Counted from the first letter of the stretch, positions 1 to 9,632 are shown. The stretch: DNA of 64,000 nt from Helichrysum umbraculigerum (GCA_949592205.1 CATIUR010000004.1:83737337-83801336); one strand, 5' to 3'. Notes: generated from the letters alone by a model not told the origin. Program-made: numbers and translations.

Positions 1-9
1 CATTCTTAG

Positions 10-486
10 TTAGGCTTCCTGGCCTTCGGACTCATCTTCCGACTCCAGGTTCAGGTCGTGTGGGTGGTATCGTGCCTCAAGCATGTCCCTGTATCTTTGA
101 GTCGTGGAGCAGTACCTAGTCTCCTCCGTTGACTTCCTGCCCAAACGTTTGATCCACGTTTTGGTCCTACGGGTTAGGTTGGTGGCCACTTTCTTCCAGT
201 AACGGATCTTATCTTTGATTCGCATAGGGACAGATCGGTTTGAGATTCTCAATATTTGTTTATAGTCTATGCACTTACGCTTAAGTGCCCAATTTCGGCC
301 GTCTAGTCCCACGGCCTGATCTTGCACTCTTTCATATTCTTCAATGTCGATGCTAGTCATTTCGAAATTCTGATTTTCGTTTCCCTCTAATAGGATTTCT
401 CCTTCTGGTATGATATCCCCATCGAGATACGTGTACTGAATTTGTTCCTCGTGGACTTGGTCGCTATCTGATGTGTAGTCGTCCAT
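10..486 (-). CDS. Tek-1 pre-gag ORF, 158 aa, unknown function
   Basis: This intact ORF lies between the PBS and where gag should start, reading away from the LTR. The N-terminal half is acidic; the middle (about residues 85-125) is strongly basic with clustered Lys and Arg around RIKDKIRYWKK and TRRTKTWIKR; the C-terminal tail is acidic again. There is no signal peptide, membrane segment or zinc knuckle that I can see. Tek-3 carries a homologue of the same length (24587-25063), with most differences being single substitutions, so the reading frame has survived in two separate insertions. I do not recognise the family. A basic centre would suit nucleic-acid binding, but that is a guess. Confidence 0.6.
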   Translation of the reverse strand: MDDYTSDSDQVHEEQIQYTYLDGDIIPEGEILLEGNENQNFEMTSIDIEEYERVQDQAVGLDGRNWALKRKCIDYKQILRISNRSVPMRIKDKIRYWKKVATNLTRRTKTWIKRLGRKSTEETRYCSTTQRYRDMLEARYHPHDLNLESEDESEGQEA

Positions 487-1062
487 TTGGGAGTTTGCAG
501 CTTTGAGTTCTATAGAAATGACAGAGAGAGGATTTTAGTCCTTGGAAGTACGTTGATTTCGTGTGTCTTATGTGATTTTCATAAAATCATTCGAGTGCAC
601 CACAAAGTGGTGTGACGGTAATCAACTCTGTCGTGGTCGGTGCAAACCGCTGAGAGAAATTCGTATGTGTCACAAGAGAAAGGTCGGCTATCTCTATAGC
701 GAATGTGTTAACGCGTGAGGCCTATTCATATATATTCAATATATAACAGCCTAGTAGTATAGTCAGTGAGTGAGGCCTATGTATGTAAATACTCGTATAT
801 CACTTAATAGCCTAGTGTGTGTCTAGCACAAAACAAGTAAAAGTCTCGGTTCTCTCGTGGTCAGAGTCAGCTAGTGCATTCCTGTTCAACATAACCCATT
901 TCAGGTCTCACATGATCTTCGTTTAATTGTACATAGTTGATCAGACTATGTTAAATTAAACTCTTATGATGTAATCACTGAACCAGTTATACCTAATAGG
1001 GAATACTGCCTAACGGTCATAGTCTAGGCCAACTAAATGCAACCTAGTTCACTATAACCTTA
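487..1062 (-). other. Tek-1 untranslated leader between PBS and pre-gag ORF
   Basis: This stretch has no ORF of note. It is alignable to the Tek-3 leader at 25064-25630. The part next to the PBS holds a block also found in Tek-5 (55500-55540) and, more loosely, downstream of the PBS in the plus-strand elements Tek-2 and Tek-6. It is a candidate packaging or dimerisation region on position alone. Confidence 0.5.
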
Positions 1063-1075
1063 GGCTCTGATATCA
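1063..1075 (-). other. Tek-1 primer-binding site (tRNA-iMet type)
   Basis: The minus strand reads TGATATCAGAGCC, which matches the usual TGGTATCAGAGCC with one change. It lies 3 nt from the LTR end, as in the other Tekay elements here. Confidence 0.8.
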
Positions 1076-1366
1076 ACCTGTAACACCCCCAAATTTAGGG
1101 TTTAGCGGAAGCAAGCTTTGGGGTGCTACTAATCAAGTAATCAAGCACAAAGGATACAGTGAACGACTCTATATGAGACGTTCGAAAAATAATACATTAC
1201 ATAAGTATTCAAAAATACATAAATGTCGAGTTCGCTAGTAAATTCTACAGAGTCTAATACATAACATCTATTACAAAAGAAATGCATAAAATCTCCAAGC
1301 GTGTAAATGCATGCGACTCGAGCTAGTAAGCAATTCCTGCTTGGCCATCCTACTGTTGCTGTGTAC

Positions 1367-1913
1367 CTGAGAATGCATCACTAAAAGTGTCAACCAAAAG
1401 GTTGGTGAATCTCACAGGTTTGTAGTAAATAGTTAGTTTGAACACATCAAGTAGTAAAAGTGTTTGTACAGTTTTAACCAAGTAGTAAGTAATGATTACA
1501 CGAATGCAATCCGGTTGATATACATTGCCATGAGCATCATAGTTGAAGCTTAACACGTTAGTAAGGTACAATTAAGTACAAGTAATGTGCCCCCCGTGAG
1601 TGCTAATCCAAACACACTCATAAGTAACGAGTAAGAAACGCCCGTTTATACAGTTCGGTTCGTGGTAGTGCGTGCTACCCCGGGCGGGGATTGTCAGTCC
1701 CATATGGATCCATATACTAAAACTCGCGCTTATCCTATAATTAACAACTATGATTCGGAGGCCTTCAGTGGATTAATCGTAACTCATGCAATTCAGTATA
1801 TCAGTAAATCTGTAAGTCTGTAAAGTAGTAAATCGGTACATATGTTCAAGTAAAACAAGTAATGCATCTCACCCCTGAGTGAAAACAGTAAAAATAGGGG
1901 CTGTGAGACTCAC
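1367..1913 (-). promoter_or_regulatory. Candidate LTR intron of Tek-1
   Basis: On the minus strand, CTCAG|GTGAGT puts a donor GT at 1913 and TTCTCAG|GT puts an acceptor AG at 1367-1368. A hairpin CAACC-TTTT-GGTTG (1391-1404) runs into TTGAC, a plausible branchpoint 20-30 nt before the acceptor. Inside are GGTAG-TGCGTG-CTACC (1664-1679) and the palindrome ATATGGATCCATAT (1702-1715). The same order recurs in Tek-3, -4 and -5 with altered but still pairing arms. Splicing itself is inferred, not shown. Confidence 0.45.
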
Positions 1914-2314
1914 CTGAGTCTAGTGAGTATGTATATGAAATCAACCAAGTAAGGCAGATGTAAGTCCTTGTATCGGTTCTCAGAACCCTGCAACCTTCTG
2001 ACACCCGAAACGTACAAGGTTGTAAGTAAACAAGTAAATAAGTTGGTGTCTTAAAAGATCACCCATGCTAGTTGTCCACTCAACCACTAAATGTCCGAGT
2101 GTTTGTTTAGTGATCCGTTTGTAGTTTGAAAACAAGTATGGCCCGTTGGTGATGTTATGCGATAATAAGTTTTGAAAACATTGTTATTATGTTTGTCTCA
2201 TTACAACTTCATAAAGTATGTGTAATTGCACATTCAAGTATTCTTGTATAAAATTCGGTTATCGTATGCGTTCAACACTTAGTGTAACAAAAGTATTTAC
2301 TAGTTTCCTGGATG

Positions 2315-2428
2315 ACGGGGGTCCGGGGGCAGCGCCCCTGGTAGCGGGGTCCAAGGGGCAAAGCCCCTGGTTGGGGTCGAGCTGCCAAGTCAGCTTGGAA
2401 AATTTTTATTTCTACTATATTGCTTTAT
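2315..2428 (-). repeat. GC-rich hairpin block shared with Tek-5 LTRs
   Basis: This island contains GGGGGC-AGC-GCCCC and GGGGC-AAA-GCCCC type hairpins followed by an AT-rich end. A near-identical block is in both Tek-5 LTRs (35212-35350 and 56787-56898), while the sequence around it is much less similar. Confidence 0.7.
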
Positions 2429-2560
2429 CGAAAACGCATTTGAAATCTAATTTTGGTGTAAAATCTAGTGATAAATCTTAGTTCATATTAGTGCTTTTTA
2501 TTACTGAATTTGGGTTCGAAAGACAAAGTGGGCTACGAACCGAGTTGGGTTCGCAGCATA

Positions 2561-2662
2561 GAACTCGACTCGCAGGCCAACTCGACTCGCAGGTCAACTC
2601 GGCTCACAGGTCAACTCGGCTCACAGGTCATTTCGGTTTGTAGGTGATTTCGGTTCGCAGAT
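2561..2662. repeat. 17-bp tandem repeat in Tek-1 LTR, six units
   Basis: Six consecutive 17-bp units fit exactly, from CAACTCGACTCGCAGGT-like copies to diverged ones at the right end. It lies roughly where Tek-3, -4 and -5 carry GCGAC motif arrays, just beyond the GC-rich block. Confidence 0.8.
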
Positions 2663-2975
2663 TGGCTTCGCGAGTCGAGATCTCGGTTCAATTCGTAGGA
2701 TGACCGAGATCTGGGATCTCGACTCGCAGGATGAACTGTTAGCGATTTTTAGATGGATTTCGATTTTTAAAGCATTTTTAACGGGATTTTCGGGCATAAT
2801 CTTGTTGAGTAAATGTTCAAGCATGTAAATCAAAGCTTTACAAGTAATCTAAAAGTGTTTTTACGTTTATTACCTCAAAAACAAAAACGAAGAAGATGAA
2901 GATGGAAAGCTTGAAATGGTGATCCTCGTGCTTGTTCTTGATGATGATGACGAACGATTCTTGGTGGTGGCGTTG

Positions 2976-2980
2976 CTGCT
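2976..2980. repeat. Ath-1 target-site duplication, left (CTGCT)
   Basis: CTGCT directly precedes the Ath-1 5' LTR and recurs at 31164-31168 after its 3' LTR. The flanks are then continuous Tek-1 LTR. Confidence 0.9.
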
Positions 2981-3498
2981 TGATATCGCGTAAAAAGTCA
3001 TGTTTTTACTACCGATATCTCTCTCATTCTGGAACGATTCTTGGCATTTTAATTCAAATATAGCAAAAATTAGTAACATTATGCCAAGATGGTCAAAACG
3101 AGGTTGCACGATAAAAATCAAGTAAAACGGATGTGAAACGAAGATTCCACACACGTTTGAAGATTCAAGGCATCAAAATGAGATTTCAAGACTAAAGTGC
3201 CCTTCACCAACATCCATTATTTCCAAGATGTTCGTTTTCAAAATTCGGATCCAACAGAAGAAGAATCAACTGAAACGGGTAAAAAATGAAGATTTCGCGC
3301 CCGCCGGAAGATCCAAATGATCCGTATGCAATATCTGGAGCTATGGACCTCATCTCAGGGCCTATCCTATGTCAAAATCTTCGTTTTTAAATTACAAATC
3401 CAACAAAAAAAGAATCAACTCAAACGGACGTATAACGAAGAAAACACGCACGAATCAAGAAACGAAGCAACAAAATACGCAACGGGGCGGGGGTGGGA

Positions 3499-3556
3499 CC
3501 ACCGCCGCCGGCCTCACCACCACCGCCGCCGGCTGGACCACCGCCGCCGCCGGCTG
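3499..3556. repeat. CCACCGCCGCCGGC-type GC-rich tandem repeat
   Basis: There are three imperfect units here and two in the 3' LTR (about 29258-29291), so copy number has changed since insertion. The proline-rich reading frames over it are a by-product. Confidence 0.75.
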
Positions 3557-3704
3557 GCCTGTACCCGCCTCGGTTTCCATTTTTGGTAACTTTTGGAACC
3601 CGGTGCGCCTACTTTTCGTGTTGTACGGTACCCGGTGCGCCTACTTTTCGTGTTGTACACACCATTTTTGGCAAGCTTTCTAACATGCACCTCATGGTGC
3701 TAAT

Positions 3705-3729
3705 GTGAGCCAAAGCTCACCTATAAATA
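3705..3729 (+). promoter_or_regulatory. Ath-1 LTR core promoter: hairpin plus TATA box
   Basis: GTGAGC-CAAA-GCTCAC (3705-3720) is a perfect 6-bp inverted repeat that abuts the TATA box TATAAATA (3722-3729). The same pair is in the 3' LTR with the TATA box at 29459-29466. Transcription would start roughly 30 nt downstream. Confidence 0.65.
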
Positions 3730-5053
3730 GGAGGCTTTAGGCTTCATTTCAAAATGTCCCATATGCACTAGTCATATCAGTTTCTTACTTTCTCATTCTA
3801 CTTTCTTACTTTTAATTTAGCATTAGATTAGTTTAGCACTTTGTTTAGAGTAGAAAGAAAGCTAGGAACGTGTTGTAATCTTTGGTGTACGCTTGGAGTT
3901 ATGCTCATTAATTCAAGTCTATTCCTTCTCGCATATTAATCTCGGTTATCTCTATCCTTATCTATCTTAATTAAACATGTTTGCTTTAATTATGTTTGCG
4001 ATCGTTATTACCATGATTAGCGAGTAGATTAATATTGTATTTTTGTGATGTAGTTAGTATATAATTGTGGGATGACTTTGAATACGTCATGAGATAATAT
4101 GACGGCCCCTATTCGACTGATTACTCGGTATAGTATTGGAAATGCTTTTGAGCATATTACAAATATATGGAAGCCAGTAACGACCGAAGGTAGTTGTATT
4201 ATTAATCGACGTTATAAAATGGGAAACTTTGTGAACGGACTTATCTTGTGATTTTAAACCTAAAACTTATATTCGCCTTTCGATTAACAAACGTGATTGT
4301 AACCTTGTAGAGTGGAGTCACGAACCTCAATACTCGGTCAATAGTTATCTGTGTAAAAACTATGTTTTTGATTGTAACGTCATGCAAGCATTATAAAATG
4401 CAATGTGATTACGTGGACTTGCCATGAGTATTGTACACTTCCAATCACAATGTACTTATCATGTAAACATCGCGAAGCAATTAAACTCACAACGGAAACA
4501 TTGGTAAACAATTCAATATGTTGTGAGCTACCATAGTATTTTCCGACATGGTCTGGGTTTGACTTTACGTAAAAAGCCGCCAGCATTTTAATTAGTTGTT
4601 TTACTTTAGATTAGATTAGATTAGGTAGGCTATAGGCTAAATGACCATTTACGAAAACCTAGGGATTTGTTAATTGTATTGAGAAAGACAAGTTTGAAAT
4701 CCACCTTAAACTGATACTTTTGCTTAAAACCATGAAACCCTAAAGTAAGATATGCAAGAAACTCGATTGCTTTCCCTCGTTTATCACGCTTAAATTTCAA
4801 TGGTAGAAATTGATTAAATAAGTCCGGACACAAGTTCTAAGTTAGTTGTTTAATGGATTCATAATCATTGTGGTATTAAGAACGGCTAGACATGTTATGA
4901 ACTTGCTACTCTGTTCCTTCGCCCACGAGCGAATACGTTCAATAATATGGACCACTGACTCCCTCACAGGAGAGTGTGGAGAGTTGGGCATTGTCTGTCT
5001 GGTCAGAATCATGATACCTTAGTTCCTCGTGACATATTAGTTGATAACCGACT

Positions 5054-5058
5054 AATAA
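5054..5058. repeat. Tek-2 target-site duplication, left (AATAA)
   Basis: AATAA occurs at 5054-5058 and 12278-12282. The uninterrupted site, with a single AATAA, is seen in the Ath-1 3' LTR near 30769-30773, which proves the insertion. Confidence 0.95.
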
Positions 5059-5922
5059 TGTAACACCTCGCAAATTTGAACACGATTAATAACATTAATC
5101 ACTTGCATTATTAGGCTAATTCCCTACTTGAGTGAATTCACAACACATTTTAGAGGTAAGTCTAGCATAGCCCAACTAGTTAGTACGCGTAGTATTACGT
5201 AGTCGTAATTACGTACAGATCAATTTGAAAACAAACGCGACAAAAATGTACGACTGTTGGTGAACAAAATTATTTAATAAAACGAAATTATTAAATAACG
5301 TAGTAACTAATAAATATTTTGTCAAAAATATTTACCAATTTATTTTATAACGCAAAACGTCAAAACGTATAATTAAAAATCAAACAAAGTTTGAAATTTA
5401 TAAAATTTATAAATTTGGTTCCATAAAAAGAGCCTAATTAAATATAATGAAATATGTAATTTAAAAATACATTAGTTGAAATACTGTAATATTTAACGAT
5501 CGGATAAACAAACACGGAACGCAAACACGGAGGCAGAAGTGGAACAAAACCACCTCCACCTCCCTATTTTCTCTCCATTTCTTTTCACTTTCTTTCTTTT
5601 CTCTTTCTCTTTTCTCTCTATTATCACCACCACCTACCAAAACCACCACACAAATCACCACAAAACTACCATCAAACGACGCCGAATCAACAAACAAAAT
5701 AGAGGAAAACGACCACGAGACTACGATCTATCTTTCTACCTTTTCGGATTTCAAATCCGACACTCGTAAGTTTCCGACAAATCCCGCAAATCTTTAGATT
5801 TCCAAGTTATAATTGCTACTTAGTGTTTAACATACTTAGAATAACATGTTTTAGTGTTTTATACAACCGAAAACGTTCCAAATCAACCAAAAATCCGATT
5901 TTTTCTCGCTGTTCGTCGAGCA

Positions 5923-6147
5923 GGCGACTACGTCGCATTGGGACCGAAAACAGTACTGCGACGTAGGCCTTTACGTCGCATTACCCTTCCTTACGTCGCA
6001 CATAGCGACGCAGACCACTACGTCGCCTTAAATTGCGAGCGTCGCCTATGCGACGCAACCCATGACGTCGCAAAACCTGAATGCGACGTAGACCCGTACG
6101 TCGCACCCTACGTCGCATAACAACCCAGCGTCGCACCTTACGTCGCT
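5923..6147. repeat. TACGTCGC/GCGACGTA inverted-motif array
   Basis: About fourteen copies of TACGTCGC, GCGACGTA and one-base variants lie in both orientations within 225 bp. They are separated by unrelated short spacers, so the transcript could pair in many ways. The 3' LTR copy is 10497-10721. Confidence 0.85.
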
Positions 6148-6502
6148 AAAAACAGGAAGTTTAAAAACTTGTTTTCACTAAGTGTCGAACTAACCGGAAA
6201 TGCATATCTTTATACAAATTCGATTCACGAGCCTTACAAACAATTCAAACATACTTGTTTTATCGAGATGCTGATTTCAAACTTTCACCAACGAGTCGTA
6301 TACGTTTTCACAAACAACGAAATACAAACATAAACATTAAACGAACGATTTGGACGTGACTTGGTTGTACAAACACTAGCATGGATGATTAGTTAGACAT
6401 CCACATACTTATTAAATCTCGTACGTTTAGGACGTTAGGAGATTTTAGACCGTACTTGGGCTTAAGTTTGCTAGCACTCGCACAACTACTTAAACTCAAC
6501 AG

Positions 6503-7373
6503 GTGAGTTCACAGCCCCTACTTTTACTGATTTAACTGCTTTTGAACAGGGGTGGAAAACATAGTCAACTATTTTACTTATTGCCATAAACTGCTTTTAC
6601 TTACATGATTGTTTATCATACTTGATTACTCGAACTATTAGAGTACTTTGAACTATTAAACTGTTGAACAAACTGGTGTCTGCGGATTAACATTTACATA
6701 TTGACACACTGAACTAATAGGATAAATTATCGACAAACTGTTTTAACTAGACCGGAGAACGACCGGTAAACTGTTTTGCAAACGACTGTAAACTATTTTG
6801 GTATCTTACCGGAGAACGACCGGTACATATTGGTAACTTGTCGGAGAACGACCGACACTAACTTGGTATCTTACCGGAGAACGACCGGTACATTTGGTAA
6901 CTTGTCGGAGAACGACCGACACAAACATAACTTTTAATCTTGTTTGGTATACCGGAGAACGACCAGTACTTTTGTGTAAAACGCTGGAGAACGACCAGCC
7001 ACGTATTTTAGTGCCAGAGAACGACTGGCCAAGGGACGGGAGAACGACCCGTGCGTCTTGGATGGGAGAACGACCCATGCGTTTGTTGGACGGGAGAACG
7101 ACCCGTGCGTATTTGACCGGAGAACGACCGGTACTGTGTATTTGTAACTCGCTGGAGAACGACCAGCACGTGTTTTAACTTGAACTTTGGGCGAACAACC
7201 CACAAAACTGGTATTTGGATAACATTCTACAAAACTTATACTCGACTATTATGGCAATACTATTTGTGAACATAATTGGATAACAACTGTGATACGAACT
7301 TGATTCAACTTGTGTAAACTTAAAACCTGTGAATTCACTCAACCTAGTTGTTGACTTTTACTATGTTTTTCAG
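6503..7373 (+). promoter_or_regulatory. Candidate LTR intron of Tek-2
   Basis: CAACAG|GTGAGT sets a donor GT at 6503 and TTTTTCAG|GG an acceptor at 7372-7373. A hairpin CAAC-CTA-GTTG (7340-7350) is followed at once by TTGAC, a plausible branchpoint. The interior is AT-rich except for the hairpin array, as plant introns tend to be. A second donor-like site (5766) could give a longer intron that also removes the GCGACGTA array. Equivalent sites occur in the other Tekay LTRs. No transcript evidence is available here. Confidence 0.45.
6751..7202. repeat. Array of 13 hairpins with invariant AGAACGA loop and covarying stems
   Basis: 17-nt hairpins start at 6751, 6808, 6840, 6873, 6904, 6951, 6983, 7013, 7036, 7062, 7090, 7116 and 7151. 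Each is 5 nt + AGAACGA + 5 nt. The left arms are ACCGG, GTCGG, GCTGG, GCCAG, ACGGG or ATGGG, each with its exact complement on the right; the one exception is 6951 (CCAGT), which is perfect in the 3' LTR. A weaker 14th (TGGG-CGAACAA-CCCA) is at 7188-7202. Spacers of 6 to 40 nt are unrelated. Confidence 0.95.
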
Positions 7374-7706
7374 GGAATTAGCTGCGCATATAAGAATCGC
7401 CAACACACATGGAGAACTAGGCGACCCTTGAAGTTAGGATGCCAACTTTTTGGAAACACATGGATTTCTTTAGTATAACTGAAATGCTTTAGTCATATTT
7501 CAGAAATCTACTTTTGTAAACTTATTACTTTTAACTTATACAATTCGAGGAATCGTAAACTTTGTAATTAATAACTTTTGGCATCTTATTATATATTGTT
7601 CTGTTGTAATCATAAGCTCTGATACGTATGCATGCTTTATTATTGTGACACCCCAGTACTTAAACTAAAACGCTTCCGCTAAACGAATTTTGGGGGTGTT
7701 ACAGAT

Positions 7707-7720
7707 TGGTATCAGAGCCA
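7707..7720 (+). other. Tek-2 primer-binding site (tRNA-iMet type)
   Basis: TGGTATCAGAGCCA lies 3 nt after the LTR end and is the standard initiator-Met complement of Ty3/gypsy elements. Confidence 0.95.
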
Positions 7721-7900
7721 ATGGTTATAGCGAACTAGGAAACTTTAGGTGACTTAGAAACCTAGAGACCTAGACTATAGCCTTGGCTAGAACGTACATG
7801 CATACATACATTTGCATACATCTAAACTATCGTTACGATACCTCGATACGCGTGAACTGTTCACCACATCCGACTCGTTCATTGTACTCTGATCTCATAT

Positions 7901-8034
7901 GAACCTGATCGTGATTAAACGGTTGATGAAAAGAAGTATGTATTTGGCATCATATAATGACGCCTGGCCAACGTGATTATATCATACTAAGTACATATGG
8001 GTGTTTCATAGTCGTAAGATACGTGATGGGGATT
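7901..8034 (+). other. Leader block shared with Tek-6, with a possible uORF
   Basis: About 130 bp here match Tek-6 45899-46029 closely although the flanks do not. Both copies contain an ATG (7957 and 45953) opening a frame that starts MTPGQRDYIIL. In Tek-2 that frame runs to 8478 and so overlaps the gag ATG at 8142 in another frame. A shared packaging signal or an upstream ORF are both possible. Confidence 0.55.
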
Positions 8035-8141
8035 CGACAAATTTTGCTTGATACTCGAAAACTTGAAATATGTGAAACTTTATTCCTCACATATTTTTCA
8101 TTGGCATTGACTTCTGCATCTTTTCATCGCAGAACGTCAGC

Positions 8142-9446
8142 ATGCCGCCTAAACAAAGAAAGACTCGAAACAGTCGACGAAATTCTCCACCTGTACCTCC
8201 AGAAACAACCGAACAAATCATCGAACGCCGCGTGGCTGAGGCTATTGCTCAGTATGAGGCTAGCAGAAATCGTGAAAACCCAACCAACAACAGTGGAGCT
8301 ACCCCCGTCAACAGCGAAACTCCAACTAACACCCAGCAGGGGTGTTCCTACAAAACCTTTCAGTCTTGTAAACCCAGCACCTTCACCGGGACCGAAGGGG
8401 CCATTGGCCTGGTCCACTGGATTGAAAAGATGGAATCAGTCATCGACATCAGCGACTGCGCCAACGACAAGATCGTGAAATACGCCACCTGCACTTTAGC
8501 CGACAAAGCGCTAACCTGGTGGAACGCTCAAGTCCAGATTATGGGACGCCCAGCTGCTCATTCCATGACCTGGGTAACTCTGAAGCAGATGATGATGGAG
8601 GAATTTTGCCCTCCCAACGAGATGCAGAAACTCGAAACCGAGTTTTGGAACATTCAGATGATCGGAGCTGACATTTCCGGTTACACAACTAGATTTCAGG
8701 AGCTTGCACGTCTGGTGCCTCATATGGTAACCCCCGAGAGCAAACGCATTGAGCGTTACAACAGGGGTTTGGCACCACAAATCCGAGGCATGGTTATGTC
8801 CTCCAAACCCGCCACTTTTAGGAGCGCAGTGGATCTGGCTCACAGCTTAACCGACGACGCGGTCGAGATTGGAACCCTGAAAGCTATCACAGGGAAAACT
8901 GAACTTACCCGTACTGATGCGGGCGACTCTGGAACCCACAAACGTAAATGGAACAATGATGGTAACGACCGTCAGGGTCAACAAAACAGAAACCCGGGAA
9001 ACACCTGAGCCTTTGCCGCAATCACCAACTCTGGACCCAAAACCTATCTTGGCAACAAACCAAAATGCGACAAGTGCGGGATGCATCATAATGGCAACTG
9101 TGCTTTCTGCCAAGATTGCAAAAACTGGGGTCATTTGGCCCAAAACTGTAAAACCAACCCTCCTCCTCGATCAAACGCCTGTTACGAGTGCGGCGAATCT
9201 GGACACTTTCGAAATCAATGTCCAAAACTGAACAACAACCAGGACAACACTGGGAACAACAATCAGAACAACAACCGCGCCGTTAACAAAGGCTACACCC
9301 CAAGCCGCGCATACATCCTCCGCGCACCGGAAACTGTTGCGGACTATGGCAAGCACGGTATGTCTTACCAACTATTGCTACGATTTAACGTTTCTTTCAT
9401 TCGAATGTCAATTCGAACATATCACTTGGTAAACTTCGACTATTAA
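8142..9446 (+). pseudogene. gag: Tek-2 gag, one in-frame stop
   Basis: This is a Ty3/gypsy capsid-nucleocapsid protein. The capsid part (about residues 65-235) has the landmarks FTGTEGAIGLVHWIEKME and ALTWWN. Downstream are two CX2CX4HX4C zinc knuckles, CQDCKNWGHLAQNC and CYECGESGHFRNQC. A TGA at 9006-9008 separates the capsid part from the knuckles, in the same frame. After the knuckles the frame runs only to 9446 and no protease follows, so the element lost or never had pol. The first 8142 ATG is used because it lines up with MPPK/MPPR starts in Tek-3 and Tek-5. Confidence 0.85.
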
Positions 9447-9620
9447 CGAACGCATAACTATTTAAACTATACCGCGAGTATACTAAACTGATTTGAAACT
9501 TTCCTGGCAACGATTGAGCGCCACCCAAACTGGTATTATTATTGACGACGTGACTTATTCGGAGAACATACGCCGCGGGCGATCCGACTTGATTTTAAAT
9601 CTCGGGACGAGATTTCTCTA
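9447..9620 (+). other. Tek-2 untranslated segment between gag and PPT
   Basis: Short noncoding remnant. Its last part, with CTCGGGACGAGATTTC, is the same pre-PPT block found after pol in Tek-3, -5 and -6, so it is the old 3' end of the internal region brought next to gag by loss of pol. Confidence 0.6.
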
Positions 9621-9632
9621 ACATGGGGAGAA
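9621..9632 (+). other. Tek-2 polypurine tract
   Basis: ACATGGGGAGAA sits directly before the 3' LTR. Confidence 0.85.

Larger units (their letters stand above)
1079..2980 (-). repeat. Tek-1 5' LTR, U5-side part
   Basis: The LTR terminus TGTAACACCCCC starts at 1079. This part holds the candidate LTR intron (1367-1913), a GC-rich hairpin block (2315-2428), a 17-bp tandem repeat (2561-2662) and, at about 2875 on the minus strand, a donor-like GAG|GTAATA after a CT-rich leader. It ends at the CTGCT target site used by Ath-1; the rest of the LTR is at 31169-31849. Confidence 0.85.
2981..5058 (+). repeat. Ath-1 5' LTR, first part
   Basis: It matches 28739-30773 of the 3' LTR with scattered substitutions and small indels. 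It holds a GC-rich tandem repeat (3499-3556), two 32-bp direct repeats around 3597-3659, a TATA box (3722-3729) and a long AT-rich remainder. It is cut by Tek-2 at an AATAA site. Confidence 0.9.
5059..7703 (+). repeat. Tek-2 5' LTR (2645 bp)
   Basis: It starts TGTAACACC and ends GGTGTTACA. In order: U3 with GTTGGTGA (5256-5263); a CT-rich stretch (5540-5640) likely near the transcription start; donor-like C|GTAAGTTT at 5766; the GCGACGTA array; donor-like CAG|GTGAGT at 6503; the 13-hairpin array; acceptor-like CAG ending 7373; and the LTR end. Confidence 0.95.

Noticed and set aside
3493..3708. Proline-rich 71-aa frame (also 29251-29445)
   Set aside because: It is a reading of the GC-rich tandem repeat in the Ath-1 LTR, and repeat number differs between the two LTRs.
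5461..5697. 78-aa frame on the minus strand (also 10035-10271)
   Set aside because: Antisense reading of the CT-rich leader in the Tek-2 LTR.
6751..7202. CRISPR-like array of short palindromic repeats with variable spacers
   Set aside because: Spacers are uneven (6-40 nt), the stems vary, there is no leader or cas gene, and the array lies in both LTRs of a plant retrotransposon.
6806..7205. Several overlapping open frames on both strands across the Tek-2 hairpin array (and 11380-11779)
   Set aside because: They translate the repeated hairpin in every frame (GRSP and ENDQ-like repeats). The signal is in base pairing, not in protein.
7707..7720. tRNA gene remnant
   Set aside because: Only the primer-binding complement is present and it sits directly after an LTR; no cloverleaf can be drawn.
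7957..8478. 173-aa frame overlapping gag, as a full gene
   Set aside because: Beyond the first about 30 residues shared with Tek-6 it is a shadow of gag. Kept only as a possible uORF.
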